From the NCBI RefSeq assembly GCF_020526085.1, contig NZ_CP084874.1, positions 2,728,001 to 2,792,000 of the forward strand: a DNA stretch of 64,000 bases. The letters run 5' to 3'. A program made the position numbers and the translations under genes. This stretch comes from Klebsiella africana. Lineage in GTDB: Bacteria; Pseudomonadota; Gammaproteobacteria; Enterobacterales; Enterobacteriaceae. The stretch's first letter is position 1; each line of letters opens with the position of its first letter. A model generated the notes under the pieces. The model was not told the DNA's origin. It searched no databases and saw only the letters and a program-made list of their open reading frames with translations. Positions 9,347 to 19,131 of this stretch are shown in pieces.

Positions 9347-10188
9347 TGAAAATACTCTCCCCCCAACTCGCCGAAAGTCGCGTCAGCTGGCTGGCCGATA
9401 CCGCCAGCGCCTGTCTGATTGACGAAGCGCGTCTGAGCCCGAAACCGGGTCTGGTGGATAGCCGCGGCAACGGCGCGCATCAGGACCTGAATCTGGCGCT
9501 GATGGAGCGATCCGCCCGCAGCCTGCAGCCGACCTTTCACGCGCTGGCCGAGCAAAGCTGGCGTCGCCCGGCGGACATCGCGCTGCGCGAAACCGTCGGC
9601 CGCCTTGGCCGCGAAGGCGAAGCGCAGATGATGCTGGCGACGGGTGGGGTTAACACCCACCGTGGCGCTATCTGGGCGCTGGGCCTGCTGGTCAGCGCGG
9701 TGGCGATGTTGGGTGGAGAGGGTCAGTCACAGGCGATCGCCGACACCGCCGCCGCCCTCGCCCGCCTGCCCGATGGACAGGCGCCGAAAAGCTTCAGTAA
9801 AGGGCTACGCGCCAGCCGCCGCTGGCAGGTGCCAGGCGCCCGCGAAGAGGCGCAGCGCGGTTTTCCACATATCACCACCCTGGCGCTGCCGCAGTTACTA
9901 AAAAGCCGTGCGCAGGGCGCCAGCGAGCCGCAGGCGCGGCTTGATGCGCTGATGGCCATCATGACCTCGCTGAGCGATACCTGCGTGCTGTCGCGCGCCG
10001 GCATGTCCGGCCTGCACACCATGCAGCAAGGTGCCCGCGACGTGCTGGCCGCTGGCGGTTGCGCCAGCGTCGCTGGTCGCGCCGCGCTGGCGCGTCTTGA
10101 TACGCAAATGCTGGCGCACAACGCCTCGCCGGGTGGCGCGGCCGATCTCCTTGCCGCCACCCTGTTTCTCGACCGGGTTGCCGGCTAA
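9346..10188 (+). CDS. mdcB: Triphosphoribosyl-dephospho-CoA synthase MdcB
   Basis: The 280-residue enzyme makes 2'-(5''-triphosphoribosyl)-3'-dephospho-CoA from dephospho-CoA and ATP, the precursor of the MdcC prosthetic group. It belongs to the CitG family, with the motifs LSPKPGLVDSRGNGAH near the N-terminus and TGGVNTHRGAIWALG in the middle. The start overlaps the mdcA stop by one base. It works with MdcG, which loads the group onto MdcC. Confidence 0.95.
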   Translation: MKILSPQLAESRVSWLADTASACLIDEARLSPKPGLVDSRGNGAHQDLNLALMERSARSLQPTFHALAEQSWRRPADIALRETVGRLGREGEAQMMLATGGVNTHRGAIWALGLLVSAVAMLGGEGQSQAIADTAAALARLPDGQAPKSFSKGLRASRRWQVPGAREEAQRGFPHITTLALPQLLKSRAQGASEPQARLDALMAIMTSLSDTCVLSRAGMSGLHTMQQGARDVLAAGGCASVAGRAALARLDTQMLAHNASPGGAADLLAATLFLDRVAG

Positions 10189-10205
10189 CGCATTCAGAGG
10201 ATGTT

Positions 10206-10505
10206 ATGGAACAGATTACATTGTCATTTCCTGCCAACCGCGCCCTCAGCGGCAAAGCATTGGCAGGGGTTGTAGGTTCAGGCGATATGGAAGTGCTTTA
10301 TACCGCCGCACAGAGCGACACGCTCAACGTACAAATCACCACCTCAGTAGATAACAGCCAGGCGCGCTGGCAGGCGCTGTTCGACAGGCTGAATCTGATC
10401 AACGGCCTGCCTGCCGGACAACTGATTATTCACGACTTCGGCGCTACGCCGGGCGTCGCCCGCATTCGTATTGAACAAGTCTTTGAGGAGGCCGCTCATG
10501 CGTAA
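10206..10505 (+). CDS. mdcC: Malonate decarboxylase acyl carrier protein (delta subunit)
   Basis: This 99-residue carrier bears a phosphoribosyl-dephospho-CoA group instead of phosphopantetheine. The attachment serine is Ser25, seen in VVGSGDMEVLY, the position remembered for the Klebsiella protein. Malonyl and acetyl thioesters are formed on this group by MdcA and MdcH, and MdcDE decarboxylates the malonyl form. Its 3' end overlaps mdcD by 8 bases, implying coupled translation. Confidence 0.95.
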   Translation: MEQITLSFPANRALSGKALAGVVGSGDMEVLYTAAQSDTLNVQITTSVDNSQARWQALFDRLNLINGLPAGQLIIHDFGATPGVARIRIEQVFEEAAHA

Positions 10506-11331
10506 CGATCGCAGCTTTATCGAACTGCGCGCTCGCGAACGCGCCCACGCCCTGCTGGACGACGGCAGCTACCGCGAACTGCTGGATCCGTTTGAAGGCA
10601 TTATGTCTCCGTGGCTCGGCGCACAGGGCATCGTCCCGCAGTCCGACGACGGAATGGTAGTCGCCAAAGGCACTATCAACGGTCAACCTGCGGTGGTGAT
10701 CGCCATCGAAGGCACCTTCCAGGGCGGCAGTATGGGCGAAGTCTCCGGCGCCAAAATGGCCGCCGCGCTGGAGCTGGCGGCGGAAGATAACCGCAACGGT
10801 ATCCCGACCCAGGCGGTACTGTGTCTCGAAACCGGCGGCGTCCGTCTGCAGGAGGCCAACCTCGGTCTGGCCGCCATCGCCGATATTCACGCCGCGATTG
10901 TCGACCTGCGCCGCTACACCCCGGTAGTCGGCATTATTACCGGTACCGTCGGCTGCTTCGGCGGCATGTCCATCGCCGCGGCGCTGTGCAGCTACCTTAT
11001 CGTCACCCGTGAAGCCCGTCTCGGCCTCAACGGCCCGCAGGTTATCGAACAGGAAGCCGGCATTGAAGAGTACGACTCCCGCAACCGGCCGTTTATCTGG
11101 AGCATGACCGGCGGGGAAATTCGCGCCGCCAGCGGCCTGGTCGACGCGCTGGTTAACGATGGCGTTAACGCTGTTAAAACCGCAATGAACGAGGCGATAG
11201 CCAAAGGCGTACCGGCACAGCACCGCAGCGATAATTATGACGATTATCTGCGTCGCTTGAGCCAGTTCGATACCCGCCAGCAGGCGGATACCGCGCAGAT
11301 TAAACAGCTTTTTGCCCGGGAGGATAAATAA
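10498..11331 (+). CDS. mdcD: Malonyl-S-ACP decarboxylase beta subunit
   Basis: The 277-residue protein has the crotonase/carboxyltransferase fold. GGSMGEVSGAKMAAALELA and GTVGCFGGMSIAAALCSYL form the oxyanion-hole regions. With MdcE it decarboxylates malonyl-S-ACP to acetyl-S-ACP and CO2. The ATG at 10498 is preferred over an upstream in-frame start because MRNDRSFIELRARERA matches the family N-terminus and TTGAGGAG lies at good spacing. It overlaps mdcC by 8 bases and mdcE by one. Confidence 0.95.
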   Translation: MRNDRSFIELRARERAHALLDDGSYRELLDPFEGIMSPWLGAQGIVPQSDDGMVVAKGTINGQPAVVIAIEGTFQGGSMGEVSGAKMAAALELAAEDNRNGIPTQAVLCLETGGVRLQEANLGLAAIADIHAAIVDLRRYTPVVGIITGTVGCFGGMSIAAALCSYLIVTREARLGLNGPQVIEQEAGIEEYDSRNRPFIWSMTGGEIRAASGLVDALVNDGVNAVKTAMNEAIAKGVPAQHRSDNYDDYLRRLSQFDTRQQADTAQIKQLFAREDK

Positions 11332-12131
11332 TGAGTCAGTTCCCAAACCGCGCCGCGCTATGGCTGAACAAACTGGCGCCCGACGCGCCGCTGATGAGTG
11401 GTCTGTGCCCTTCGGTGCAGGTCGCCGATGGCCAGATTGATGGCGAAAGCGTGCGTTTTATCGCCGTGGTGCCTGACGCTAACAACCACTACCCACGCGC
11501 CGCCGGCGGCGAAGTCGGCCTACTGGAAGGCTGGACGCTGGCGAAAGTGGTCAACGAAACCATTGCCGCCGACGCCGACCAGCCTGTCAAACGGCCAATC
11601 GTCGCGGTCATTGATGTCCCGAGCCAGGCCTATGGCCGCCGCGAAGAAGCCTTCGGCATCCACCAGGCGCTGGCCGGGGCGGCAGGCGCTTACGCTAAAG
11701 CCCGTCTGGCCGGCCACCCGGTAATTGGTCTAATCGTCGGCAAAGCCATGTCCGGCGCGTTTCTGGCCCATGGCTACCAGGCCAACCGCCTGATCGCTTT
11801 TAACGATAGCGGCGTGCTGGTCCACGCCATGGGTAAAGAATCGGCAGCGCGCATTACGCTGCGCAGCGTGGAAGCGCTGGAGAAACTGGCGGCGACGATC
11901 CCGCCGATGGCCTACGACGTCAGCAACTACGCGACCCTTGGCCTGCTCTCCGCCCTGCTCGATATCAGCAATCCGGATGCGCCAGACGAAGGCGATCTGT
12001 CGCTGGTCAGCCGCACCCTGCGCGACGCCATCGCTGACGCCCGCCAGGATCCTTCGTTGAAATGCCGCCTGGGCGCCGAAAATCGCCGCAGCTCACAGCT
12101 GGTTCGCGATCGCATGCGCGCCAGCTGGTAA
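11331..12131 (+). CDS. mdcE: Malonyl-S-ACP decarboxylase gamma subunit
   Basis: The 266-residue partner of MdcD has the crotonase-like core GLIVGKAMSGAFLAHGYQA. Together they form the decarboxylase half of the complex. It is the last gene of the tightly overlapping mdcABCDE set. An attenuator-like hairpin follows, so the downstream transporter and maturation genes are probably expressed at a lower level. Confidence 0.95.
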   Translation: MSQFPNRAALWLNKLAPDAPLMSGLCPSVQVADGQIDGESVRFIAVVPDANNHYPRAAGGEVGLLEGWTLAKVVNETIAADADQPVKRPIVAVIDVPSQAYGRREEAFGIHQALAGAAGAYAKARLAGHPVIGLIVGKAMSGAFLAHGYQANRLIAFNDSGVLVHAMGKESAARITLRSVEALEKLAATIPPMAYDVSNYATLGLLSALLDISNPDAPDEGDLSLVSRTLRDAIADARQDPSLKCRLGAENRRSSQLVRDRMRASW

Positions 12132-12170
12132 GACGTTCGTACGTAATTAGTAGAAGAAAACCTGCCGGAA

Positions 12171-12217
12171 GCCGTCCCCGGAGCGCGTAATAAACGCTCC
12201 GGGCAAGGGCGGCTTTT
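12171..12217 (+). terminator. Hairpin between mdcE and mdcF
   Basis: An 8-bp perfect inner stem (CCGGAGCG / CGCTCCGG) is extended by an outer 7-bp GCCGTCC / GGGCGGC stem and followed by TTTT. It can act as a partial terminator that reduces mdcFGH expression relative to the enzyme subunits. Confidence 0.7.
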
Positions 12218-12266
12218 AGAAAAAATAACAATCGCGCCAGTACTCTATCTTATTTACAGGTGATTT

Positions 12267-13226
12267 ATGACTTATGTGATTATTCATGCCCTCGCGCCCA
12301 TTTTCGTGATTATGCTGCTGGGCTTCTGGGCCGGTAAGGCCGGGATGGTAGATAACAAAAACGTCTCGCTGCTCAATATTTTTGTAATGGATTTTGCGTT
12401 ACCCGCCACGCTGTTCAGCGCCACGGTACAAACCCCATGGGCCGGTATCGTCGCCCAGTCGCCGCTGGTGCTGGTCCTGACCGGCGCGATGTGGATCACT
12501 TATGCCGCGATCTACTTCCTCGCCACCAGCGTGTTCAAGCGCACGCCGCAGGATGCCGCAGTGCTGACTCTCACCGTCGCCCTGCCAAACTATGCCGCGC
12601 TGGGTCTGCCGATCCTCGGCAGCGTGCTGGGTGAAGGCGCGTCAACCTCGCTGTCGGTGGCGGTTTCTATCGCCTGCGGCTCGGTACTGATGACCCCGTT
12701 CTGCCTGCTGATTCTGGAACGTGAAAAAGCCCGCGCCGCCGGTGAAAACACCGGTTCCACGCTGGCGATGCTGCCGGTGCTGATGTGGCGTTCGGTGAAA
12801 AAGCCGATCGTCTGGGGCCCGCTGCTCGGGGTGGTGCTATCCGCTATCGGCATTAAAATGCCGGATCTGCTGCTGGCCTCCATTAAACCGCTGGGCCTGG
12901 CCGCCACCGCCGCCGCGCTGTTCCTCACCGGGGTGATCCTGTCGGCGCGTAAACTGCAGCTCAATGCGCTGATCGCCACCTCCACTATCGTCAAACTGCT
13001 GGTGCAGCCGTTTATTGCCTGGGGTCTGGTGATGGTGCTGGGCCTGCACGGCTCTATCGCCATTACCGCGATCCTGATGATTGCCCTCGCCGCCGGCTTC
13101 TTCGGCGTGGTCTTCGGCAACCGCTTTGGCGTACAGTCTCCGGATGCTGAAGCCGTGCTGCTGTTGAGCTCGGTTCTGTGTATCCTGTCGCTACCGCTGT
13201 TTATCTCTTTGACTTCAGGACTGTAA
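12267..13226 (+). CDS. mdcF: Malonate transporter MdcF (auxin efflux carrier family)
   Basis: This 319-residue, about ten-helix protein of the AEC family contains the typical N-terminal IFVIMLLGFWAGKAGMVD and the FALPATLFSA helix. Its position in the mdc cluster supports malonate uptake, as proposed for Klebsiella. An AGGTG element precedes the ATG. It is three bases upstream of mdcG and likely co-transcribed with it. Confidence 0.9.
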   Translation: MTYVIIHALAPIFVIMLLGFWAGKAGMVDNKNVSLLNIFVMDFALPATLFSATVQTPWAGIVAQSPLVLVLTGAMWITYAAIYFLATSVFKRTPQDAAVLTLTVALPNYAALGLPILGSVLGEGASTSLSVAVSIACGSVLMTPFCLLILEREKARAAGENTGSTLAMLPVLMWRSVKKPIVWGPLLGVVLSAIGIKMPDLLLASIKPLGLAATAAALFLTGVILSARKLQLNALIATSTIVKLLVQPFIAWGLVMVLGLHGSIAITAILMIALAAGFFGVVFGNRFGVQSPDAEAVLLLSSVLCILSLPLFISLTSGL

Positions 13227-13229
13227 ACC

Positions 13230-13847
13230 ATGTCAGCAACGCCGCGTCCCCACGATTTAATCTGGTTAAACCACGCCAGCGCCCTGGAAGCTATTGCCGA
13301 GCCGTGGGTGGCTCAGCAGTGGCGAGCCACGCTGCCGGTGGTGGTAAGGCGCGACGTTGACGACCAGGCCCGCATCCCGGTGGGGGTGCGAGGCATGAAG
13401 CGCGAGCAGCGCGCCGCCGGCTGGGTCCAGGCGCAGCATATCGTGCGCTGCGTGACGCCGGAAATGCTGGTGGAGCGCGAGCGTCTGCTGGGCTCCCCTT
13501 TTGTTTCACAGCCGCCGGTTCAGGCGGCTATCTCCCTTACCTTACACCCCTGGTCCTGGCGCTGGGGCGTCACCGGCAGCACCGGCTATGCGCTGGCCAC
13601 TGAGATCCCGGTACTCCATGCGGCAAGCGATCTGGATCTGCTGATCCGCGCACCGCAGCCACTGGATGACGAGGCGCTACGGGAGTGGCAGGCCCGTGTG
13701 GCCCAACTCCCATGCCGCGCCGATACCCAGGTCGAAACACCGTACGGCGCTTTTGCCCTTAATGAATGGCTGCGCGATGGCCGCGCGCTATTGAAAACAT
13801 CCCGCGGCGCGCGCGTAACCGCGACGCCGTGGCACAGGGAGGAATGA
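13230..13847 (+). CDS. mdcG: Phosphoribosyl-dephospho-CoA transferase MdcG
   Basis: This 205-residue enzyme transfers the phosphoribosyl-dephospho-CoA moiety made by MdcB onto Ser25 of MdcC, giving holo-ACP. It carries the paired aspartates of the family in HAASDLDLLIRAP, which resemble a nucleotidyltransferase DxD. The stop overlaps the mdcH start (ATGATGA), indicating coupling. Confidence 0.93.
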   Translation: MSATPRPHDLIWLNHASALEAIAEPWVAQQWRATLPVVVRRDVDDQARIPVGVRGMKREQRAAGWVQAQHIVRCVTPEMLVERERLLGSPFVSQPPVQAAISLTLHPWSWRWGVTGSTGYALATEIPVLHAASDLDLLIRAPQPLDDEALREWQARVAQLPCRADTQVETPYGAFALNEWLRDGRALLKTSRGARVTATPWHREE

Positions 13848-14749
13848 TGAAGATTTTGTTTACCTTTCCCGGCCAGGGCGGCCAGCGTCCCGGCATGCTG
13901 GCGGCGATCCCCGATCGCGAAGCGATCCTCACCCAGGCGCGCGCCGTACTGGGGGATGAAGTCAATACTCTCGATAGCGCCGACGCGCTACAACACACCC
14001 GTGCGGTCCAGCTCTGTCTGCTGATCGCCGGGGTGGCCTGGGCGCGTGAACTACAGCGCCAGGGCGTCAATCCGCAGATGGTCAGCGGCCTGTCCATCGG
14101 CGCGTTTCCCGCCGCGGTGATTGCCGGCGCGCTCGATTTCGCCTGCGCGCTGCGTCTGGTGGCCCTGCGTGGGGACTTAATGGAGCAGGCCTATCCCGAT
14201 GGTTACGGGCTGACGGCGATTATGGGTCTGACCCGCTCGCGGATTGAGGCTCTGCTGCAGGGCCACGAGGTTTATCTCGCCAACCTGAACGCCGAAACGC
14301 AGTTCGTGATCGCGGGCCGTGATGAGGCCATGGCCGAGGTGGCGCAGCAGGCGCTGCAGGCGGGGGCCAGTAAGGCCCAGCGGCTGGCGGTCAGCGTTCC
14401 GTCGCACTGCGCGCTGCTGGATAAACCCGCCGCTGAGCTGGCAAAAGCCTTTGCCGGCGTCAGCTTAAAGCGCCCACGGTGCGCCTATTTAAGCGGCTCA
14501 ACCGCGCGCGTACTGTGGGACCCACAGCGGATCGCTGACGATCTGGCGATGAATATGGCGCGCCCGGTCCACTGGCAGGAGGCGATGATTGCCGCCGATG
14601 AGCGCGACGCGCGCTTAGCCATTGAAATGCCCCCCGGCGGGGTACTCACTTGCCTGACGCGCCAGGCGGGCTGGCGCGGTGAGACACTTTCGCTGGAACG
14701 CAGCGGTGTGGACGTCGCCCGCCATCTGGCGCAGCGACTTAGTGACTAA
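13847..14749 (+). CDS. mdcH: Malonyl-CoA:ACP transacylase MdcH
   Basis: This 300-residue FabD-type acyltransferase primes the carrier by moving malonyl from CoA to MdcC. FPGQGGQRPGM marks the N-terminus, GLSIGAF carries the nucleophilic serine and VPSHCALL the catalytic histidine. Of two adjacent ATGs, the second (13847) has better spacing to GGAGG and is chosen. The stop overlaps the stop of the convergent mdcR by 11 bases. Confidence 0.93.
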   Translation: MKILFTFPGQGGQRPGMLAAIPDREAILTQARAVLGDEVNTLDSADALQHTRAVQLCLLIAGVAWARELQRQGVNPQMVSGLSIGAFPAAVIAGALDFACALRLVALRGDLMEQAYPDGYGLTAIMGLTRSRIEALLQGHEVYLANLNAETQFVIAGRDEAMAEVAQQALQAGASKAQRLAVSVPSHCALLDKPAAELAKAFAGVSLKRPRCAYLSGSTARVLWDPQRIADDLAMNMARPVHWQEAMIAADERDARLAIEMPPGGVLTCLTRQAGWRGETLSLERSGVDVARHLAQRLSD

Positions 14750-15665
14750 GACTGCGGGCGTACATTCGCCCCTCCGCGGCCAGCGCCAGCAGATCGGCGT
14801 CGCGCTCACGGTGGTGAGAATAAACAATCGAGATCAGCTGGCGCATCTGGTACGGCTCCGCCAGCTTCAACAGCTGCACATCCTTCTCGTAGACTTTCTT
14901 CATCCGTCCCGGCAGTAGCGCAAAACCGACGCCCGCCTGCACCAGGCTAATCATCGAGAAAATATCATTTACCCGAGTGACAATTTCTGGCTCAAAACCG
15001 GCAATATGAAACGCCTCCCGAAACCCGGCATAGGTGGCAAACCCTTCCGCCAGCGAGACAAATTTCCGGTCGGCGTAATCACGCAGGTCGGCAAGCTGAG
15101 TGGCATCCAGCCGCTCTGTCGCCGGCGCGGCGAGAAAGATATCATCTTCAAACAGCGGCACCACGTCGAAAGCGGTCTGGTTGAACTCCCCTTCATTGGT
15201 GGCGATTAAGATAGCGTCCAGCGCATCGTCTTCCAGCATATCGAGCAGCATCTGGTTGGAACCCATGGTCAGATCCAGCTCCAGTTCCGGACGACGCAGC
15301 TTCATTCCCATGATGATGCGCGGAACAGTTTCCAGCGTCAGGGAATAGAGGGTACCGATACGCAACCGTCCCTGACCGACGCCGGCGACCTTGCGCGTCG
15401 CCTCAAGGCCGCGGCTCATCAGGCTCATCACATCCTGACAGTATTCCAGCAGCGTCCACGCCGCCTGCAGCGGCAGCAGATTACGCCCTTTGTGAACGAA
15501 CAGGGGGCAACCGACGCCCTCTTCGAGCGTATGCAGCGCGCGGTGGACGCTGACACTGCTGAGCTTCATCGCTTCGGCGGTTCTGGCGATATTGCCCTTC
15601 GCCATAAACGTCATAAAGACCGACAGCTTGCGGAAGGTGATCTCCTGGTTAATATCGTCTTGCAT
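14739..15665 (-). CDS. mdcR: LysR-family regulator of malonate utilisation
   Basis: The 308-residue protein has an N-terminal winged helix (about residues 8-67, with NIARTAEAMKLSSVSVHRALHTLE) and a periplasmic-binding-like effector domain. The malonate cluster in Klebsiella is controlled by MdcR, a LysR activator and autorepressor encoded convergently at the 3' end of the operon, exactly this arrangement. Malonate is the expected co-inducer. The start is preceded by GGAGTGTGGAAGGGCC. Confidence 0.92.
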   Translation of the reverse strand: MQDDINQEITFRKLSVFMTFMAKGNIARTAEAMKLSSVSVHRALHTLEEGVGCPLFVHKGRNLLPLQAAWTLLEYCQDVMSLMSRGLEATRKVAGVGQGRLRIGTLYSLTLETVPRIIMGMKLRRPELELDLTMGSNQMLLDMLEDDALDAILIATNEGEFNQTAFDVVPLFEDDIFLAAPATERLDATQLADLRDYADRKFVSLAEGFATYAGFREAFHIAGFEPEIVTRVNDIFSMISLVQAGVGFALLPGRMKKVYEKDVQLLKLAEPYQMRQLISIVYSHHRERDADLLALAAEGRMYARSLSH

Positions 15666-15752
15666 GGCCCTTCCACACTCCTGGTTAGCGTTTTCTTATA
15701 CAAATTCGGGCCAGTATAACAATAACCACTCAAACTGTGTTGATGGCGACCG

Positions 15753-16946
15753 CTATTGTCTGCCGCTGCCACGGCGATGAATCCATGCCAGAAACAGGCT
15801 GGCAAGAGTAAACGCCGCCATAATCCATGCCATGGTCCAGGGCGTACCGTCATGCAGCCATGCCAGCAGCAGCGAGGAGACAATACCACTACCGTACTGC
15901 AGCGATCCAATTAGCGCCGAAGCAGAACCGGCATATTCCCCGGCCTCATCCAGTGCTGCGGCGGTGGAGGTGGCAGCAATCACCCCATTCATTGAGAAAT
16001 AGAGGAATATACTCACCACGATCAGCGGCAGGCCGCCGACCTGAAAACGCACGCCGGCAGCCAGTACGCTAACGGCAATTGCCGATACCGCCAGCGCCGC
16101 TTTCAGCAAAGTGCCCAGCGCATGACGCTGAACCAGCCGGCGGTTCACCACGCTCATCAGCATGACGCCGACAATATTGACCGCGAACAGCCAGCCGTAA
16201 TGCTGCGGGGCGACGCCAAAATAGCGAATATAGACATCCGGCGAACCGGTGATAAACGCGTAAGCAGCCACGTAAAAACAGGTCAGACTGAGGGTATAGC
16301 GCATGAACGTGCGGTTTCTCACCAGCGCGGCGTAGTTGCGAAAAGCGCCCAGCGGCGACCCTTGCTGACGCCGCGCCGGCGGCAGGGTTTCCGGCAGCCA
16401 GCACAGCGCAACCAGCATCAGCCCGCCAATCGCCACCAGCAACCAAAAAATCGCGTGCCAGCTGGTGAATTTAATCAGCTGTCCGCCGATGAGCGGGCCG
16501 GCAATCGGCGCAATCGCCATCACGATAGTCAGCGTCGAAAGCATCTGCGCCGCGCGGGTACGGGCAAAAAGATCGCGGACCATCGCCCGCGCCAGCATCG
16601 GCCCGGTACAGGCGCCCAGGGCCTGAAATACGCGCCAGAAAACAATCTGATCGATAGTGGTCGATAGCGCACAGCCTGCGGAGCCGATAATAAATAGCAC
16701 CATGCCGATAAACAGCGGTATGCGACGCCCGAGTCGATCGCTTATCGGCCCCCATACCAGTTGCGCCAGCGCAAAGCCAATCAGAAAGCCAGTGATGGTC
16801 AGTTCCGCGTCGCCCTGCAACTGTGCGGCCATCATTGGCATGGCCGGCAGGTAAATGTCGGTGGAGAGTGAGGTGAAGGCCATCAGGCCGCTCAGAATCA
16901 AAATAAAAAGCGCCCCACTGGTGGCGCGCTGATGCGATGACGTCAT
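15753..16946 (-). CDS. Bcr/CflA-type multidrug efflux MFS transporter
   Basis: This 397-residue protein has twelve predicted helices. STDIYLPAMPMMA in helix 1 and PISDRLGRRIPLF in loop 2-3 are signatures of the Bcr/CflA branch of drug/H+ antiporters (bicyclomycin, chloramphenicol or amino-acid export). The motif C-like GPLIGGQL follows in helix 5. It ends 88 bases upstream of the mdcR start on the same strand, but mdcR has its own upstream gap, so co-transcription is uncertain. I cannot assign a substrate. Confidence 0.85.
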   Translation of the reverse strand: MTSSHQRATSGALFILILSGLMAFTSLSTDIYLPAMPMMAAQLQGDAELTITGFLIGFALAQLVWGPISDRLGRRIPLFIGMVLFIIGSAGCALSTTIDQIVFWRVFQALGACTGPMLARAMVRDLFARTRAAQMLSTLTIVMAIAPIAGPLIGGQLIKFTSWHAIFWLLVAIGGLMLVALCWLPETLPPARRQQGSPLGAFRNYAALVRNRTFMRYTLSLTCFYVAAYAFITGSPDVYIRYFGVAPQHYGWLFAVNIVGVMLMSVVNRRLVQRHALGTLLKAALAVSAIAVSVLAAGVRFQVGGLPLIVVSIFLYFSMNGVIAATSTAAALDEAGEYAGSASALIGSLQYGSGIVSSLLLAWLHDGTPWTMAWIMAAFTLASLFLAWIHRRGSGRQ

Positions 16947-17159
16947 TTAGGCTATCCGTTAAGGAGAGAAAGGCGGAAAAACGGCCCGCAATGGTAGCTG
17001 TTTCAGGGACACGGACAATCCCCGCCAGGCCAATCAAGGCTATGAATAAAATTCATAAATGGGCTCGATACACCGGGGACACAACATGCAAAATCGTCAG
17101 GTTGCGAGGCCATCCACCAGGGCTGCTAAGCGAAACGTCATCAGACACTGATTTTAATC

Positions 17160-17189
17160 ATCAGGGAAAGACCGTGGTCTTCCCCTGAT
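17160..17189 (-). terminator. Hairpin downstream of mqo
   Basis: Two 14-base arms (ATCAGGGAAAGACC and its complement with one mismatch) with a 2-base loop lie 22 bases beyond the mqo stop. It is a strong 3'-end structure without a marked U tract. Confidence 0.6.
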
Positions 17190-17210
17190 GTTCACCGCAC
17201 GAATGTGGCG

Positions 17211-18857
17211 TTACAGCGCCATATCATGCTGCGGCGAGGCCTCGCGCTGCGGCTCAGCCGGTTTGGCGGTCGCCATGGGCGCCGCCGCTGGCATCTGGAT
17301 CACCGGCGGCTTCGTCAGCTGCAGCGCCGCAGCGGTGTCATCCCATACCTGCTGGGTCAGCGCCACGTTGCCGTTCAGCTTCTGGCCGTAGCTCGGCACA
17401 ATAGCGTGAATGCGGCTCTGCCACTCCGGCGAGTTAAACTGCTGCGGGAACATCTGCTTGAGCACGTTCAGGGTGATCGGCGCGGCGGTGGAAGCCCCCG
17501 GCGACGCGCCGAGCAGCGCGGAAATGGTTTTCTGCTGATCGACCACCACTTCGGTACCGAGCTTCAGTACGCCACCCTTCTCTGCGTCTTTCTTGATGAT
17601 CTGTACGCGCTGGCCGGCCTGGATCAGTTTCCAGTCTTCTTTACGCGCGTCCGGGTAGTACTCTTTCAGCGCAGCGAAACGGTCATCATCGCTGAGCATC
17701 ACCTGGCTAACCAGGTATTTCACCAGATCGAAGTTGTCGAGACCGACGTGGGTCATCGGCAACACGTTATCGGTAGTGGTGGTGCTGAGCAGATCAAAGA
17801 ACGAACCATTTTTCAGGAACTTGGTCGAGAAAGTGGCGAATGGTCCAAACAGTACCACGCGCTTACCGTCAAGATAACGAGCGTCAAGGTGCGGCACCGA
17901 CATCGGCGGTGCGCCGACCGAAGCCTGACCGTAGACTTTCTCCAGATGCTGCGCAGTAACCGCCGGGTTCTCGGTCATCAGGAACGAGCCGCCCACCGGG
18001 AAGCCAGCATAGTTGTCCGCTTCCGGAATACCGGTTTTTTGCAGTAGCTTCAGCGCGCCGCCGCCGGCGCCGATAAAGACGTACTTGGCGTCAATAGTCT
18101 GCGCTTCCCCGCTCTGCACGTTCTTAATCGTCACGTGCCAGGAGTTATCGGCATTGCGTTTGAAATCCGTTACCTCAGAGGAGGTCTGCAGGCTGAAATG
18201 GCTGTTTTTCTTCAGGCTGCCGATCAGCTGGCGGGTGATTTCGCCGTAGTTAACATCGGTGCCCACCGGCGTCCAGGTGGCAGCCACTTTCTGCTGCGGA
18301 TCGCGCCCTTCCATCACCAGCGGCGCCCACTGTTTAATTTGCGCGTGATCGGTGGAGAATTTCATTCCCTGGAATAAGGTGGTCTGCTGCAGCGCGTTAT
18401 AACGCTTCTGCAGATAATCGACATTATCGCCCCACACAAAACTCATATGCGGTGTGGAATTAATAAAGGAATGCGGATCGTGCAAAATACCGCGCTTCAC
18501 CTGGGCCGACCAGAACTGACGGGAAATCATAAACTGTTCGTTAATATCCAGCGCTTTACTGACGTCAATCGAACCATCGGCCCGCTCCGGCGTATAGTTC
18601 AGCTCCATATTCGCCGAGTGACCAGTACCGGCATTATTCCAGCCGTTGGAAGATTCCAGGGCCACGCCGTCCAGTTTCTCCACCATGGTCAGATCCCAGT
18701 CCGGCTGCAGCGCTTGCAGCCAGGTGCCGAGCGAGGCGCTCATGATCCCGCCGCCAATCAGCAGGAAGTCGGTTTTTTTAGAGGTATCCGCTTCAGCGTG
18801 CGTCGCCGCGCTGACAAACATGGCTAATGCGGTAAAGGAAATAATCGTTTTTTTCAT
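17211..18857 (-). CDS. mqo: Malate:quinone oxidoreductase
   Basis: This FAD enzyme oxidises L-malate to oxaloacetate and passes electrons to membrane quinone. The dinucleotide-binding motif [16 protein letters not shown] is near residue 32, and the conserved [20 protein letters not shown] follows. Choosing the ATG at 18857 gives 548 residues, the length I recall for E. coli Mqo, and an N-terminal segment ([15 protein letters not shown]) that may act as a membrane-targeting or signal-like sequence. Earlier in-frame ATGs exist. It is transcribed alone, with a hairpin after the stop. Confidence 0.95.
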   Translation of the reverse strand: MKKTIISFTALAMFVSAATHAEADTSKKTDFLLIGGGIMSASLGTWLQALQPDWDLTMVEKLDGVALESSNGWNNAGTGHSANMELNYTPERADGSIDVSKALDINEQFMISRQFWSAQVKRGILHDPHSFINSTPHMSFVWGDNVDYLQKRYNALQQTTLFQGMKFSTDHAQIKQWAPLVMEGRDPQQKVAATWTPVGTDVNYGEITRQLIGSLKKNSHFSLQTSSEVTDFKRNADNSWHVTIKNVQSGEAQTIDAKYVFIGAGGGALKLLQKTGIPEADNYAGFPVGGSFLMTENPAVTAQHLEKVYGQASVGAPPMSVPHLDARYLDGKRVVLFGPFATFSTKFLKNGSFFDLLSTTTTDNVLPMTHVGLDNFDLVKYLVSQVMLSDDDRFAALKEYYPDARKEDWKLIQAGQRVQIIKKDAEKGGVLKLGTEVVVDQQKTISALLGASPGASTAAPITLNVLKQMFPQQFNSPEWQSRIHAIVPSYGQKLNGNVALTQQVWDDTAAALQLTKPPVIQMPAAAPMATAKPAEPQREASPQHDMAL

Positions 18858-19089
18858 TGCAGGCATAATAGAATTATCACGTAGCACACGGTCATAAGAG
18901 GTAGCATATTAACGCACTTTTACTTTATTTTAAAATATCACTTACACTCTCACACTTTTAATCAAACGATTATTTAACTTAAAAAAGTAAATTTAAAAAT
19001 AAAATAGCACGGCATAAAACAATAACGTTGAAAATTCAGCGCCATTGCTCGATAAAATAAAAGATAAGCATTTCTTTAATTACTAAAGT

Positions 19090-19120
19090 CCAGGCGCGCA
19101 TGTTCATTGCGCGCGCCTGG
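19090..19120 (-). terminator. Hairpin downstream of the MurQ-like gene
   Basis: A perfect 10-bp stem (CCAGGCGCGC / GCGCGCCTGG) with an 11-base loop lies just after the stop of the minus-strand gene. The remaining mqo-to-murQ gap is very AT-rich and holds the mqo promoter. Confidence 0.55.
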
Positions 19121-19131
19121 CAGAGGAGGGA